Below, in pieces: positions 45,624 through 54,325 of a DNA stretch of 64,000 nucleotides (its first letter is position 1; each line of letters opens with the position of its first letter). The notes under the pieces are model-generated. The model was not told the DNA's origin and searched no databases. It was given only the letters and a program-made list of their open reading frames with translations. A program made the position numbers and the translations under genes. Origin of the DNA: Lachnospiraceae bacterium (lineage in GTDB: Bacteria > Bacillota > Clostridia > Lachnospirales > Lachnospiraceae). Where the stretch lies: assembly GCA_017940415.1 (NCBI GenBank), contig JAGAYR010000039.1:1-64000 (forward strand). Direction: 5' to 3'.

Positions 45624-45789
45624 CGAGGCCTGCTCCTGATTTCCTGGGGTCCTGTCGCGGTACATAATTCTCTCGCTTTTCGGGGTCAGGCGGCCAAAGA
45701 ACCTTGATTTTTCTGCCTCATGCCGCAGACCACCGAAGTCTCGACAATCATGTATCCGCGCCACCCGCGGAAATCAGGAACAGGCCTCG
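45624..45789. repeat. 166-base imperfect palindrome between convergent genes
   Basis: The outer 21-base arms (45624-45644, CGAGGCCTG..; 45769-45789) match 20 of 21 as an inverted copy. Pairing continues inwards with gaps: CGCGG.TACAT.ATT.TC pairs with its counterpart at 45741-45760, and an inner hairpin GGTC..GGCGGC pairs with GCCGC..GACC at about 45684-45733. The whole region can fold as one long hairpin. It lies 10 bases after the MATE-DUF218 stop and 6 bases before the phosphoglucomutase stop. No U-run is present, so it is not a normal terminator. It may be a MITE-like relic or a structured RNA. Confidence 0.8.
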
Positions 45790-45794
45790 TGCCA

Positions 45795-47540
45795 TTATTT
45801 TACAGCTTCTATGATCTCCATTACGGAAGCTTTGATCTTGGCGTTTACGGACAGGGCCTCTTCACGGGTCGACTGTCTTGTGTAGAAATAAAACTTAATC
45901 TTAGGCTCCGTTCCCGAAGGTCTTATCGCAAACCAGGTGTCTTCCCCTTCAAGGAAGAATCTGAGAGCGTTGGTCTTCGGAATCTTGTTATAAGGGAAAT
46001 TTATATCCTCTGAGCCGTCCTTATAATCGATGACCTTCTTTACTTTGATACCCGCGAATTCTTCGGGAGGACAGTTCCTTATGTGCTCCATCATCCTGCC
46101 GATGCGCTCGGAACCTTCAATGCCTTCAAGGACAAGATTGGGCTCGTCCTCTGCGTAGAAGCCGTACTTTTCGTACAGATCCTGAAGTACATGCCAGAGA
46201 GATTTCCCTTCTTTTTTCTCATAATATGCGGCAGCTTCCGCAACCAGCATTCCGGCGCTTATTCCATCCTTATCCCTTATATCGGGGCAGGCCGCATATC
46301 CCACAGATTCTTCATATCCGAAAAGATACTTTTCATTACGGCTTTCAAGGAAAGGAATAAGACCGCAGATATTCTTAAATCCGGTGAGGGATTCGTACAT
46401 CTTGACCCCATAGCTTTCCGCCATTACCGCGGACATTGTTGAGGTAACGATGGATTTGACCATGGCTCCGTTTTGGGGAAGGGTTCCCGCATCCTTCATT
46501 CCATCCAGTATGTAACCTGCCAGAATGTATCCGGTCTGGTTTCCGTTAAGGGGCAGGTATTCTCCGTTGTCCATAAGAAGCTCGATGGCAAATCTGTCCG
46601 CATCGGGATCGGTAGCCATGAGAAGCTTTGCTCCGGTCTTTTTTCCCAGGATCTCGGACATCTTGAATGCCTTGGGATCCTCAGGATTGGGATATCCCAC
46701 AGTGGTAAAATCGGGGTCGGGATCCTTCTGCTCTTCCACTATGGAGACATTGGTAAATCCCCTGTCCTTCATTACAGTCATGAAAGGAATACTTCCCGCG
46801 CCGTTAAGAGGTGTGTAAACTATGGGAATGGACAGATCAAGTTCATCACCTTCGTGAATGGCAAGGCTCTCCACCTTATCGATGTATTCCCTGTCGTAGC
46901 TTTCATCCAGAACCGTGATGAGACCTTCATTAACGTATTTGTCGAACAAACCGGTGGGGTCAGCATCAAATTCTTTAAGCCCCTTTATTCCGATAAAATA
47001 ATCCACCGCATTTATGCATTCCGTCATGGCATCGGCAACCTTGGAGCTGACCTGACAGCCGTCCTCCCAATATGCCTTGAAACCGTTGTATTCTTTGGGG
47101 TTATGGGATGCGGTTATGTTGATTCCGCTTATGGTGCCCAGGCGTCTTATCATAAAAGCAAGCTGGGGCGTAGGGCGAAGTGAAGGGAAAGTATAAGCCT
47201 TTACTCCGTTTACTGCCAGGATCACCGCTGTCATTTTGGAAAATTCCGCGGAAAAATGTCTGGGGTCATGGGCAATAACCACTCCCCTTTTGCAGGCTTC
47301 CTCTCCCGCCTTTACAATGTGATCCGCGATACCCTGTGCGGCACGGCCTACGGTGAAACGGTTCATGCGGTTGGTTCCCACACCGATCTTACCCCTGAGG
47401 CCCGCGGTTCCGAACGAAAGGTCCTTGTAAAACCTGTCCTCCAGCTCCTTATCGTCAGTGACGGCCAAAAGCTGTTCATAAAGAGGGTCCTTTTCGTCCA
47501 ACGAGCTCTTCCAGAGTGCGGCAGTTTCCTTGTATCCCAT
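45795..47540 (-). CDS. pgcA: Phosphoglucomutase/phosphomannomutase
   Basis: A 581-residue alpha-D-phosphohexomutase. The phosphoserine motif is TASHNP (143-148, S145), metal motif DPDADR, sugar motif near 405 (YEESVG) and phosphate loop RPSGTEPKIKFY near 545. It interconverts glucose 1- and 6-phosphate for wall and storage polymers. The length (about 580) matches the B. subtilis PgcA branch. It stands alone, with a short run TGATAAAAT in front as a possible extended -10 on the minus strand near 47570-47580. Confidence 0.92.
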   Translation of the reverse strand: MGYKETAALWKSSLDEKDPLYEQLLAVTDDKELEDRFYKDLSFGTAGLRGKIGVGTNRMNRFTVGRAAQGIADHIVKAGEEACKRGVVIAHDPRHFSAEFSKMTAVILAVNGVKAYTFPSLRPTPQLAFMIRRLGTISGINITASHNPKEYNGFKAYWEDGCQVSSKVADAMTECINAVDYFIGIKGLKEFDADPTGLFDKYVNEGLITVLDESYDREYIDKVESLAIHEGDELDLSIPIVYTPLNGAGSIPFMTVMKDRGFTNVSIVEEQKDPDPDFTTVGYPNPEDPKAFKMSEILGKKTGAKLLMATDPDADRFAIELLMDNGEYLPLNGNQTGYILAGYILDGMKDAGTLPQNGAMVKSIVTSTMSAVMAESYGVKMYESLTGFKNICGLIPFLESRNEKYLFGYEESVGYAACPDIRDKDGISAGMLVAEAAAYYEKKEGKSLWHVLQDLYEKYGFYAEDEPNLVLEGIEGSERIGRMMEHIRNCPPEEFAGIKVKKVIDYKDGSEDINFPYNKIPKTNALRFFLEGEDTWFAIRPSGTEPKIKFYFYTRQSTREEALSVNAKIKASVMEIIEAVK

Positions 47541-47637
47541 TCTTTTCTCCTTTTATATAGAGCGTTTTTTATATTTTATCATATTGCCGCCCATGTATTT
47601 CCATAAAAGAAAACTCATTTTCTTCACAATACTTTTA

Positions 47638-47666
47638 TTTAAAAAAACGCCATCAGGTTTTATAAT
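47638..47666 (+). promoter_or_regulatory. Promoter of the ABC exporter operon
   Basis: TTTAAA and a perfect TATAAT with a 17-base spacer, 38 bases before the ATG at 47705. The -35 is imperfect. Confidence 0.5.
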
Positions 47667-47704
47667 ATTTAAGTCGGGTTTTCGTACCAACAGATAGGAG
47701 AAAT

Positions 47705-49456
47705 ATGGTTAGAAGAATACTTGCAGAGGTAAAAGAATATACTTTGCCCTCCCTTTTAACACCCGTTTGCATGGTTGTTGAAGTAGCCATGGAAATGCTG
47801 GTGCCGTATCTTATGGCCTCCATAATAGACAAAGGCGTATATGCCGGCAACATGAACCACATCTATAAAATCGGTCTTTTCATGGTTCTTGCCGCAATCA
47901 TAGGCTTTATCGGAGGTCTTTTCGGCGGAAGATTCGCCGCCGTCGCGTCAACGGGACTTGCCAGAAATTTAAGGAAGTCCATGTATGACAACATTCAGAC
48001 GTTTTCTTTTTCGAATATCGACAAATTCTCTACTTCATCACTTGTAACAAGACTCACAACGGACGTAACGAACATTCAGAACGCATATCAGATGGGCCTT
48101 AGAATGGCCATGAGAGCACCTGCCAGCCTTGTTGTTGCCATGTGCATGGCTTTCTACATCAATGCAAGGATTGCAAGGATCTATCTCATCGCGGTTCTGA
48201 TCCTCGGTCTGTTCCTGGTGCTCATCATCATAAGTGCCACCAAGACCTTTAGGGAAGCTTTCCCCAAATACGATGCCTTGAATGAATCCGTTCAGGAAAA
48301 CGTATCCGCCATCAGAGTCGTTAAAGCTTATGTACGTGAGGACGAGCAGATCGGACGTTTCCAAAAAGCTTCCCGTGCCATTTATGACATCTTCGTAAAG
48401 GCCGAGGGAAAGGTTGTCTTAAACGGTCCCATCATGATGCTTACCGTTTACACCTGTATCCTCACCATCAGCTGGGTGGGTGCAAGGATGATAAGCGTAG
48501 GCGACCTCACCACCGGCGAACTCACCAGCCTTCTTGCTTACTGCATGAACATTCTCATGAGCCTCATGATGCTTTCCATGATCTTCGTAATGCTGACCAT
48601 GAGTGCTGCCAGTGCGGAAAGAATCGTAGAGGTTCTGGACGAAGAAACAGACCTTAAGAATCCCGAAAATCCCGTAATGGAAGTTAAGGACGGATCCGTA
48701 AGCTTTAAGGGTGTTTCTTTTGCATACAATTTCGATAAAGGCGGAAAACCCGTTCTGGTAAACATTAATCTGGACATTAAATCCGGTGAAGTTATCGGAA
48801 TCATGGGTGCCACCGGTTCATCCAAGTCCACTCTCGTAAGCCTTATAAGCAGGCTTTATGACGTAAACGAAGGAAGCGTCAGCGTAGGCGGAGTTGATGT
48901 CAGGGACTACGACCTTGAAACTCTCAGAAACTCCGTATCCGTTGTACTCCAGAAAAACCAGCTCTTCTCCGGAACCATCCTTGATAACCTCCGCTGGGGC
49001 AAGGAAGATGCTACCGAGGAAGAATGTAAAAAAGCCTGTGAAATGGCATGCGCCGATGAATTCATCTCAAGGATGCCGGACGGATACAACACCCACATCG
49101 AGCAGGGCGGAACCAATGTATCCGGCGGTCAGAAGCAGCGCCTTTGTATAGCAAGAGCACTTCTCAAGAATCCCAAGATTCTCATTCTGGACGATTCCAC
49201 CAGTGCCGTAGATACCGCAACCGACGCCAAGATCCGAGAGGCTTTCAGATCACATATCCCCGGCGTTACCAAGTTCATCATCGCCCAGAGAGTATCAAGT
49301 ATCTCTGATGCCGACAGGATCATAGTGCTTGATAACGGCCGCGTAAACGGCGTGGGAACACACGAAGAATTACTTAAAAATAATGAGATCTACCGTGAGG
49401 TCTATGAATCACAGACCGGCGGATCGGGAGATTTCGATGAAACGGAGGTGGACTAA
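47705..49456 (+). CDS. ABC exporter half-transporter with a degenerate ATPase site
   Basis: A 583-residue half-exporter: a six-helix membrane domain (about 15-310) and an ATPase domain (about 335-575). Walker A reads GATGSSKS (368-375), with Ser where the Gly before Lys374 is usual. The position of the catalytic Glu after Walker B is Asp (ILILDDS, D496-D497). The signature VSGGQKQR is normal. This is typical of the degenerate-site partner in heterodimeric multidrug exporters (YheI/LmrC type). It is joined to the next gene, which starts on the base after its stop. Confidence 0.92.
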   Translation: MVRRILAEVKEYTLPSLLTPVCMVVEVAMEMLVPYLMASIIDKGVYAGNMNHIYKIGLFMVLAAIIGFIGGLFGGRFAAVASTGLARNLRKSMYDNIQTFSFSNIDKFSTSSLVTRLTTDVTNIQNAYQMGLRMAMRAPASLVVAMCMAFYINARIARIYLIAVLILGLFLVLIIISATKTFREAFPKYDALNESVQENVSAIRVVKAYVREDEQIGRFQKASRAIYDIFVKAEGKVVLNGPIMMLTVYTCILTISWVGARMISVGDLTTGELTSLLAYCMNILMSLMMLSMIFVMLTMSAASAERIVEVLDEETDLKNPENPVMEVKDGSVSFKGVSFAYNFDKGGKPVLVNINLDIKSGEVIGIMGATGSSKSTLVSLISRLYDVNEGSVSVGGVDVRDYDLETLRNSVSVVLQKNQLFSGTILDNLRWGKEDATEEECKKACEMACADEFISRMPDGYNTHIEQGGTNVSGGQKQRLCIARALLKNPKILILDDSTSAVDTATDAKIREAFRSHIPGVTKFIIAQRVSSISDADRIIVLDNGRVNGVGTHEELLKNNEIYREVYESQTGGSGDFDETEVD

Positions 49457-51364
49457 ATGCCCGGACCCGGAAGCAGAAATTCACTGGGAAAACCGGGGCC
49501 CAAAGCCCAGAACCCCGGTAAAAGTTTTAAGCGCATAATGGGTTATGTCCTCAAGGATTACAGCACCCACTATGCCTGGGTTATCGTATGTATAATCGCA
49601 TCGGTTCTCTGCAGCCTGCAGGGTACTCTTTTCATGAAGGAACTGATAGATAAATATATCACTCCCTTCCTCCTTGATCCCGACAAGCTCCCTAATTTCG
49701 AGCCCCTGGCCAAGGCAATCTTCAGAGTTGCATGCTTCTATGCCATCGGAGTAATCGCAAGTTTCGTACAGGCAAGGCTCCTCATAAAGATCACCCAGGG
49801 AACCATGCAGACCATGAGAAACGAGCTTTTTGAGAGAATGGAAAAGCTCCCCATCAAGTACTTTGATACCCATACTCACGGCGATATCATGTCCATCTAC
49901 ACCAACGACATCGATACCATGAGACAGATGATCTCCATGAGTATTCCCCAGTGCTTTAATTCAGCCATCACCATCGTATCCGTACTTGTATCAATGATAG
50001 TCCTCAGCCCGGTAATGACCCTCGTAACCATCGTCATGGTAGGAGTAATGCTGGGATGTACCGGATATGCTGCCAAGAACAGCGGTAAGCATTTCGTAAG
50101 ACAGCAGAAACAGCTGGGTACCGTTAACGGTTATATAGAGGAAATGATCACCGGCCAGAAGGTAGTCAAGGTCTTCTGCCACGAGGAAAAAGGAAAACAG
50201 GAATTCGACGCCCTTAACAACGAGCTCTTCGATGCGGCATCCAAGGCAAATACCTACGCCAACGCCCTCGGTCCCATCAATGCCCAGCTCGGGAACTTAA
50301 GCTACGTTCTCTGCACCATCGTCGGAGGCGCCCTTGCTCTTCACGGCTCCGTAACCGTCGGTGCGGTTGCTTCGTTCTTAACACTCAACAAGAGCTTTAA
50401 CATGCCCATCTCCCAGGTGGCTCAGCAGTTCAATTCCATCATCATGGCTCTTGCGGGCGCCGAGAGAATCTTCGCTCTCATGGATGAGCAGCCCGAAGTT
50501 GACGAAGGCTACGTTACCCTCGTAAACGCCAAGAAGGGCTCAGATGGTAAACTTGAAGAAACCCTCGAGCATACCGGACTCTGGGCTTGGAAACATTACC
50601 ACAAGGCAGAAGGTACCACGGACTACAAGCCTCTTGAAGGAAATGTGGTCTTTGACGGCGTAGACTTCGGATATACGGATGAAAAGATGGTGCTCCACGA
50701 TATCAAACTGGAAGCCAAGCCCGGTCAGAAGATTGCTTTCGTAGGATCAACCGGTGCAGGCAAGACCACCATCACCAACCTGATCAACCGCTTCTACGAT
50801 ATTCAGGACGGTAAGATCAGATACGACGGAATCAATGTTAATAAGATTGCCAAGGCAGATTTGAGAAGATCGCTGGGAATGGTACTTCAGGAAACCTGTC
50901 TTTTCACCGGAACAATTGCAGATAACATCCGTTTCGGAAAGCTCAGTGCAACGGATGAGGAAGTAATTGCAGCCGCAAAGCTGGCAAATGCGGATGAATT
51001 CATCAGCAAACTTCCCGACGGTTATAACACCATGCTGACCGGAAACGGAGCCAACCTCTCCCAGGGACAGCGTCAGCTTCTTGCAATCGCAAGAGCAGCC
51101 ATCGCCGATCCCCCCGTTCTCATTCTGGATGAAGCTACCAGCTCCATCGATACCAGAACTGAGAGAATTGTCCAGGAAGGAATGGATAAGCTGATGAACG
51201 GAAGAACTTCTTTTGTCATCGCCCACAGACTTTCCACCGTAAGAAATGCGGATTGCATAATGGTAATGGAACAGGGAAGAATCGTAGAGAGAGGAACCCA
51301 CGACGAGCTGATCGGTCTCAAGGGAAGGTACTATACACTCTATACAGGAAATTCAATAGCGTAA
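49457..51364 (+). CDS. ABC exporter half-transporter, partner with active ATPase site
   Basis: A 635-residue half-exporter. Its membrane domain (about 35-330) is followed by a linker insertion (about 350-395) rich in Lys/Glu/His seen in YheH-type proteins. The ATPase domain has Walker A GSTGAGKT (K436), Walker B LILDEATSS with catalytic Glu, and the H-loop HRLS. The signature is LSQGQ (534-538) instead of LSGGQ and pairs with the degenerate Walker site of the first protein. The two probably form a drug or lipid exporter; the substrate is unknown. Confidence 0.92.
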   Translation: MPGPGSRNSLGKPGPKAQNPGKSFKRIMGYVLKDYSTHYAWVIVCIIASVLCSLQGTLFMKELIDKYITPFLLDPDKLPNFEPLAKAIFRVACFYAIGVIASFVQARLLIKITQGTMQTMRNELFERMEKLPIKYFDTHTHGDIMSIYTNDIDTMRQMISMSIPQCFNSAITIVSVLVSMIVLSPVMTLVTIVMVGVMLGCTGYAAKNSGKHFVRQQKQLGTVNGYIEEMITGQKVVKVFCHEEKGKQEFDALNNELFDAASKANTYANALGPINAQLGNLSYVLCTIVGGALALHGSVTVGAVASFLTLNKSFNMPISQVAQQFNSIIMALAGAERIFALMDEQPEVDEGYVTLVNAKKGSDGKLEETLEHTGLWAWKHYHKAEGTTDYKPLEGNVVFDGVDFGYTDEKMVLHDIKLEAKPGQKIAFVGSTGAGKTTITNLINRFYDIQDGKIRYDGINVNKIAKADLRRSLGMVLQETCLFTGTIADNIRFGKLSATDEEVIAAAKLANADEFISKLPDGYNTMLTGNGANLSQGQRQLLAIARAAIADPPVLILDEATSSIDTRTERIVQEGMDKLMNGRTSFVIAHRLSTVRNADCIMVMEQGRIVERGTHDELIGLKGRYYTLYTGNSIA

Positions 51365-51446
51365 GATATTTATATGAGCATTGTTTAAAAAGCCTTATAA
51401 ACACTGCTTTTATAACATATATTATTAAATGTGAGGAGGACCCTAC

Positions 51447-53003
51447 ATGTACGACAAACAGTCCGGAACTATTTTTCTGGGAAAGAGCGGAGACAAGAAA
51501 ATCTGCATTTATCCCAAGATGGCAAACCGCCACGGAATGATCTGCGGAGCTACCGGAACAGGTAAGACCATCACACTCAAAGTCCTTGCCGAGAGCTTTT
51601 CCGATATGGGAGTTCCCGTATTCCTGGCAGACGTCAAAGGAGACCTCGCGGGATTCTGCAGACCGGGTGTTGATTCGGAGGATATGCAGGCCAGAATCGA
51701 AAGATTCGGATTAAAGGACGAAGGTTTCAAATATGACTCCTATCCTACCAACTTCTGGGATGTATATGCCGAGAAAGGAATGCCTTTAAGAACTACAGTT
51801 TCCGAGATGGGACCTCTTCTCCTCTCCAGGATACTCGAGCTTAACGATACACAGTCAAATGTCCTGGCAATGATCTTCAAGATTGCCGACGACAACAATA
51901 TGCTCCTCATCGACACCAAGGACCTCAAGGCAATGCTCAACTATGTAGCCGATCATGCCAAAGAGTACGCGGCAGATTACGGAAGCATCGCAAGACAGAG
52001 CGTAAATGCCATTATCAGATCTCTGGTAAATCTGGAAAGCCAGGGAGGCGAATTCTTCTTCGGAGAGCCCGCCCTCGATATCAATGACTGGCTTCGCAGA
52101 GACTCAGACAAGGGTCCTATTCAGGTCCTTGATTGTCAGAAACTGATCAATCATCCCGATATGTATGCCACTTTCCTTCTGTGGATGATGAGCGAACTTT
52201 TCGAGTCTCTCCCCGAAGTTGGCGACCTCGAAAAGCCTAAAATGGTCTTCTTTTTCGATGAAGCACACCTGTTATTTGATAATGCCCCCAAGGCTCTTAT
52301 GACCAGGATTGAGCAGGTCGTAAAGCTCATCCGTTCAAAGGGCGTCGGTATCTTCTTCGTAACTCAGAGCCCTGCGGATATCCCCGATCCCGTCCTCGCC
52401 CAGCTTGGCAACAAGATCGAGCATGCCCTCCACGCTTACACTCCTGCGGAGCAAAAGAAAGCTAAGGCAGCTGCCCAGAGTTTCGTGGTAAACCCCGATT
52501 TCGATACCTATGAGACTCTCCTGTCCCTTGGAACCGGTGAAGCCCTCGTATCGGTTCTGGACGAAAAAGGTGTTCCCACCATGGTTGAAAACACCAAAAT
52601 CCTTCCTCCCTGCTCTCTTATGGGAAGCATCGATGATGCGACCAGAGATTCCGTTATAAGAGGAAGCGGACTGTTCTCCAGATACAGCGATTACTTCGAC
52701 AGAGATTCAGCTTATGAGTTCCTCCAGAGAAATCGTACCCTTGTGGAAGGTGAAGCTCCCGCAGATCAGATAACCGAAGAAGCTCCCAAGCAAGGAGCCA
52801 AACCCAAAGTCGACAAGAACTCTCTAAGCTATAAAACCACCAAGGCTGCCCAGAATGTAGCCAAGACCGGAGCCGGAACCGTAGGCAGAGAGGTAGGAAA
52901 AACAGTCGGAAATGCCATCGGAGGCAAGTTCGGAAAGACCCTCGGAGGTAATATCGGATCCAGCATCGGAAGAAACTTCCTCGGAGTATTCTTTAAGACC
53001 TGA
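51447..53003 (+). CDS. HerA-like ATPase (DUF853 family)
   Basis: A 518-residue protein of the DUF853 (HerA/FtsK-fold) family. Walker A is GATGTGKT (34-41), Walker B FFFDEAH (about 268-274), with an FFVTQSPADIPD sensor stretch. The C-terminus (about 455-518) is Gly/Ser/Lys-rich and flexible, with GKTVGNAIGGKFGKTLGG repeats. No NurA or nuclease partner is adjacent. It may act on DNA, as HerA does, but this family has no clear role. GAGGAGG precedes the ATG at 51447. A weak hairpin lies at about 51377-51412. Confidence 0.85.
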   Translation: MYDKQSGTIFLGKSGDKKICIYPKMANRHGMICGATGTGKTITLKVLAESFSDMGVPVFLADVKGDLAGFCRPGVDSEDMQARIERFGLKDEGFKYDSYPTNFWDVYAEKGMPLRTTVSEMGPLLLSRILELNDTQSNVLAMIFKIADDNNMLLIDTKDLKAMLNYVADHAKEYAADYGSIARQSVNAIIRSLVNLESQGGEFFFGEPALDINDWLRRDSDKGPIQVLDCQKLINHPDMYATFLLWMMSELFESLPEVGDLEKPKMVFFFDEAHLLFDNAPKALMTRIEQVVKLIRSKGVGIFFVTQSPADIPDPVLAQLGNKIEHALHAYTPAEQKKAKAAAQSFVVNPDFDTYETLLSLGTGEALVSVLDEKGVPTMVENTKILPPCSLMGSIDDATRDSVIRGSGLFSRYSDYFDRDSAYEFLQRNRTLVEGEAPADQITEEAPKQGAKPKVDKNSLSYKTTKAAQNVAKTGAGTVGREVGKTVGNAIGGKFGKTLGGNIGSSIGRNFLGVFFKT

Positions 53004-53022
53004 AAGGATTAAAGCGAATATC

Positions 53023-53058
53023 AAAAAAGCTCCCCGCAGTAAAATGCGGGGAGTTTTT
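53023..53058 (+). terminator. Intrinsic terminator after the HerA-like gene
   Basis: CTCCCCGCA-GTAAAA-TGCGGGGAG followed by TTTTTAT, 20 bases after the stop codon. The A-run before the stem also makes it usable in the reverse direction. Confidence 0.92.
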
Positions 53059-53130
53059 ATGTGTCCGGGATCGGAGGGATTTTAAACATTCGTGTCAGAA
53101 AAAGGGGCATTTTAGGGCCTAAATGACACT

Positions 53131-53146
53131 TATGTCTGCAGACATA
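53131..53146. repeat. Perfect 16-base palindrome
   Basis: TATGTCTGCAGACATA reads the same on both strands. It shares the half-site CAGAC with the second palindrome at 53238-53251 and lies 107 bases from it. Confidence 0.85.
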
Positions 53147-53222
53147 ATACTGTATAAAGTATTCACATTTTTCTTGCAACCAATTATTATTGATCCAAAT
53201 TGCGACAGTTTTTTATTCTCGC

Positions 53223-53297
53223 TTGTCCACTATGTGACACAGACGTCTGTGGAAAAACCCGAGATTTCCTTGTATTTTCAGAGGAAAGTTATCCACA
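53223..53297. promoter_or_regulatory. Cluster of DnaA-box-like 9-mers
   Basis: One perfect consensus box TTATCCACA (53289-53297, plus strand), one one-mismatch box TTTTCCACA (53248-53256, minus strand) and one two-mismatch box TTGTCCACT (53223-53231, plus). A further weak box GTTTCCACA is at 53614-53622. Three boxes in 75 bases is more than expected by chance, yet no dnaA gene is near, so a titration, regulatory or secondary site is more likely than oriC. Confidence 0.4.
53238..53251. repeat. Perfect 14-base palindrome
   Basis: CACAGACGTCTGTG, symmetrical around ACGT, shares the CAGAC/GTCTG half-sites with the palindrome at 53131-53146. It overlaps the minus-strand DnaA-like 9-mer. Confidence 0.85.
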
Positions 53298-53708
53298 AAC
53301 TATGACATCAAAAAAAGTAACGTCTCTGTCGTCAGAATTTTTTTGTATACATAACACCGGATACCTGCCCTTTTCGTCAGATTTTCGTCACGTCCCCCTT
53401 CTTGTAGCGCTTTTTAGGAAAGCATGAGTTATTTTAATCTATGTCGCATATATACTGCATTACTTTTTGGCAAAAACAGTTCCTCTCTTCCGCCTTTTTC
53501 CTACCTGTTTTGAGTACCCAAATCGTGTAAAAAACACTCATAATATCTGATCAGCTGCCGACCGTATCCTACAGTCTCAGGGGACTGTTTTGGATGAGAT
53601 CCGGGGGAAAAAATGTGGAAACCTATCACATGTTTTTGAGTTTCCAAATGCTGAAAAAATCGGCAATTTACATAGTTTTCAGGTCAAAAAGTTTTATATA
53701 TTTTTTCC

Positions 53709-53737
53709 TTTAAAACCGAGGGGGAATGTATTAAAAT
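53709..53737 (+). promoter_or_regulatory. Promoter of the small acidic membrane protein gene
   Basis: TTTAAA and TAAAAT with a 17-base spacer, about 46 bases before the ATG. The -35 has four of six consensus bases. Confidence 0.45.
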
Positions 53738-53782
53738 GGTCTTACGCATCTAAAGCGATTGCCATCCCGAAAGGAGCAGGAC

Positions 53783-54244
53783 ATGAGTAAAAAATTTGGT
53801 AAATTCCTCTTTGGAACCGCTGTTCTCGGAACAGCCGCTGCAGCTGCAGCATACTATTATTATCAGAAGAAGAATGAGGAGACCGTTGTATTGAGTGAAG
53901 ACGGCGAACCTGCAGAGGCTCCCAAGCGCACTTATACATCCCTTGACGATATTTCCGAAGTAGCCAAGAAGTTCACCGAATCAGCCAAGGAAACGGCCGG
54001 TAAGGTATCCAAGAGCGCTAAGGAAGCATATACCAAGGTAAAGGACAGATTCCAGGCTTCTGATGATCTTGATGACCTGTTCGAGGACCTCGAGGATGAT
54101 GAAGATGAAGAGGACGATTTCACTCCCCTTTCGGAAACAGCCAAAGATGTGACCAAGACTGCAGATGATGCAGACAAGACCGTAGAAGAATTCTTCGATG
54201 ATTCCGATGCTGCCGAAGGAACATCCGAAGAAGTAAAGAAATAA
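53783..54244 (+). CDS. Small acidic membrane-anchored protein, function unknown
   Basis: A 153-residue protein beginning SKKFGKFLFGTAVLGTAAAA, one membrane helix (about 8-25), then Tyr-rich YYYYQKK. The middle is a helical Lys/Ala-rich stretch (about 48-88, coiled-coil-like, resembling YtxH or apolipoprotein-type proteins). It is followed by a very acidic segment (DDLDDLFEDLEDDEDEEDD, about 93-111) and a Thr/Asp-rich tail. The ATG at 53783 has AAAGGAG 7 bases upstream; a TTG eight codons earlier would include that site. It is a single-gene unit with a terminator. Confidence 0.7.
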   Translation: MSKKFGKFLFGTAVLGTAAAAAAYYYYQKKNEETVVLSEDGEPAEAPKRTYTSLDDISEVAKKFTESAKETAGKVSKSAKEAYTKVKDRFQASDDLDDLFEDLEDDEDEEDDFTPLSETAKDVTKTADDADKTVEEFFDDSDAAEGTSEEVKK

Positions 54245-54274
54245 TCAAACAACTACAACTCCGATTTTGGTAGC

Positions 54275-54312
54275 AAAAAAACCTCATCTCCATGTGGAGA
54301 TGAGGTTTTTTC
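54275..54312. terminator. Bidirectional intrinsic terminator
   Basis: AACCTCATCTCCA/TGGAGATGAGGTT with a six-base A-run before and a T-run after. It separates the convergent acidic-protein and DUF2225 genes. Confidence 0.95.
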
Positions 54313-54325
54313 TATTCACAATTAT

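Larger units (their letters stand above)
53059..53782. other. Gene-free region with palindromes and DnaA-box-like sites
   Basis: About 720 bases without a credible gene, the longest gap in the window. It contains two perfect palindromes (53131-53146 and 53238-53251), a GTGTCA/TGACAC dyad around TTTAGGGCCTAAA (53093-53128), DnaA-box-like 9-mers (53223-53297), repeated TCGTCA motifs (about 53321-53385), and a GGAAAC/GTTTCC dyad at about 53616-53648. The promoter for the next gene is at the right end. No RNA family was recognised. Confidence 0.7.

Noticed and set aside
45615-45794. Ordinary bidirectional terminator between convergent genes
   Set aside because: No U-run follows the stem on either strand and the pairing is far longer than in a terminator.
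53223-53297. Chromosomal replication origin
   Set aside because: Only one perfect DnaA box, no dnaA, dnaN or recF near, and no clear AT-rich unwinding repeats; kept only as a DnaA-box cluster.
53123-53305. 60-codon open frame in the gene-free region
   Set aside because: No ribosome site, odd composition, and it overlaps the palindromes and DnaA-like boxes.
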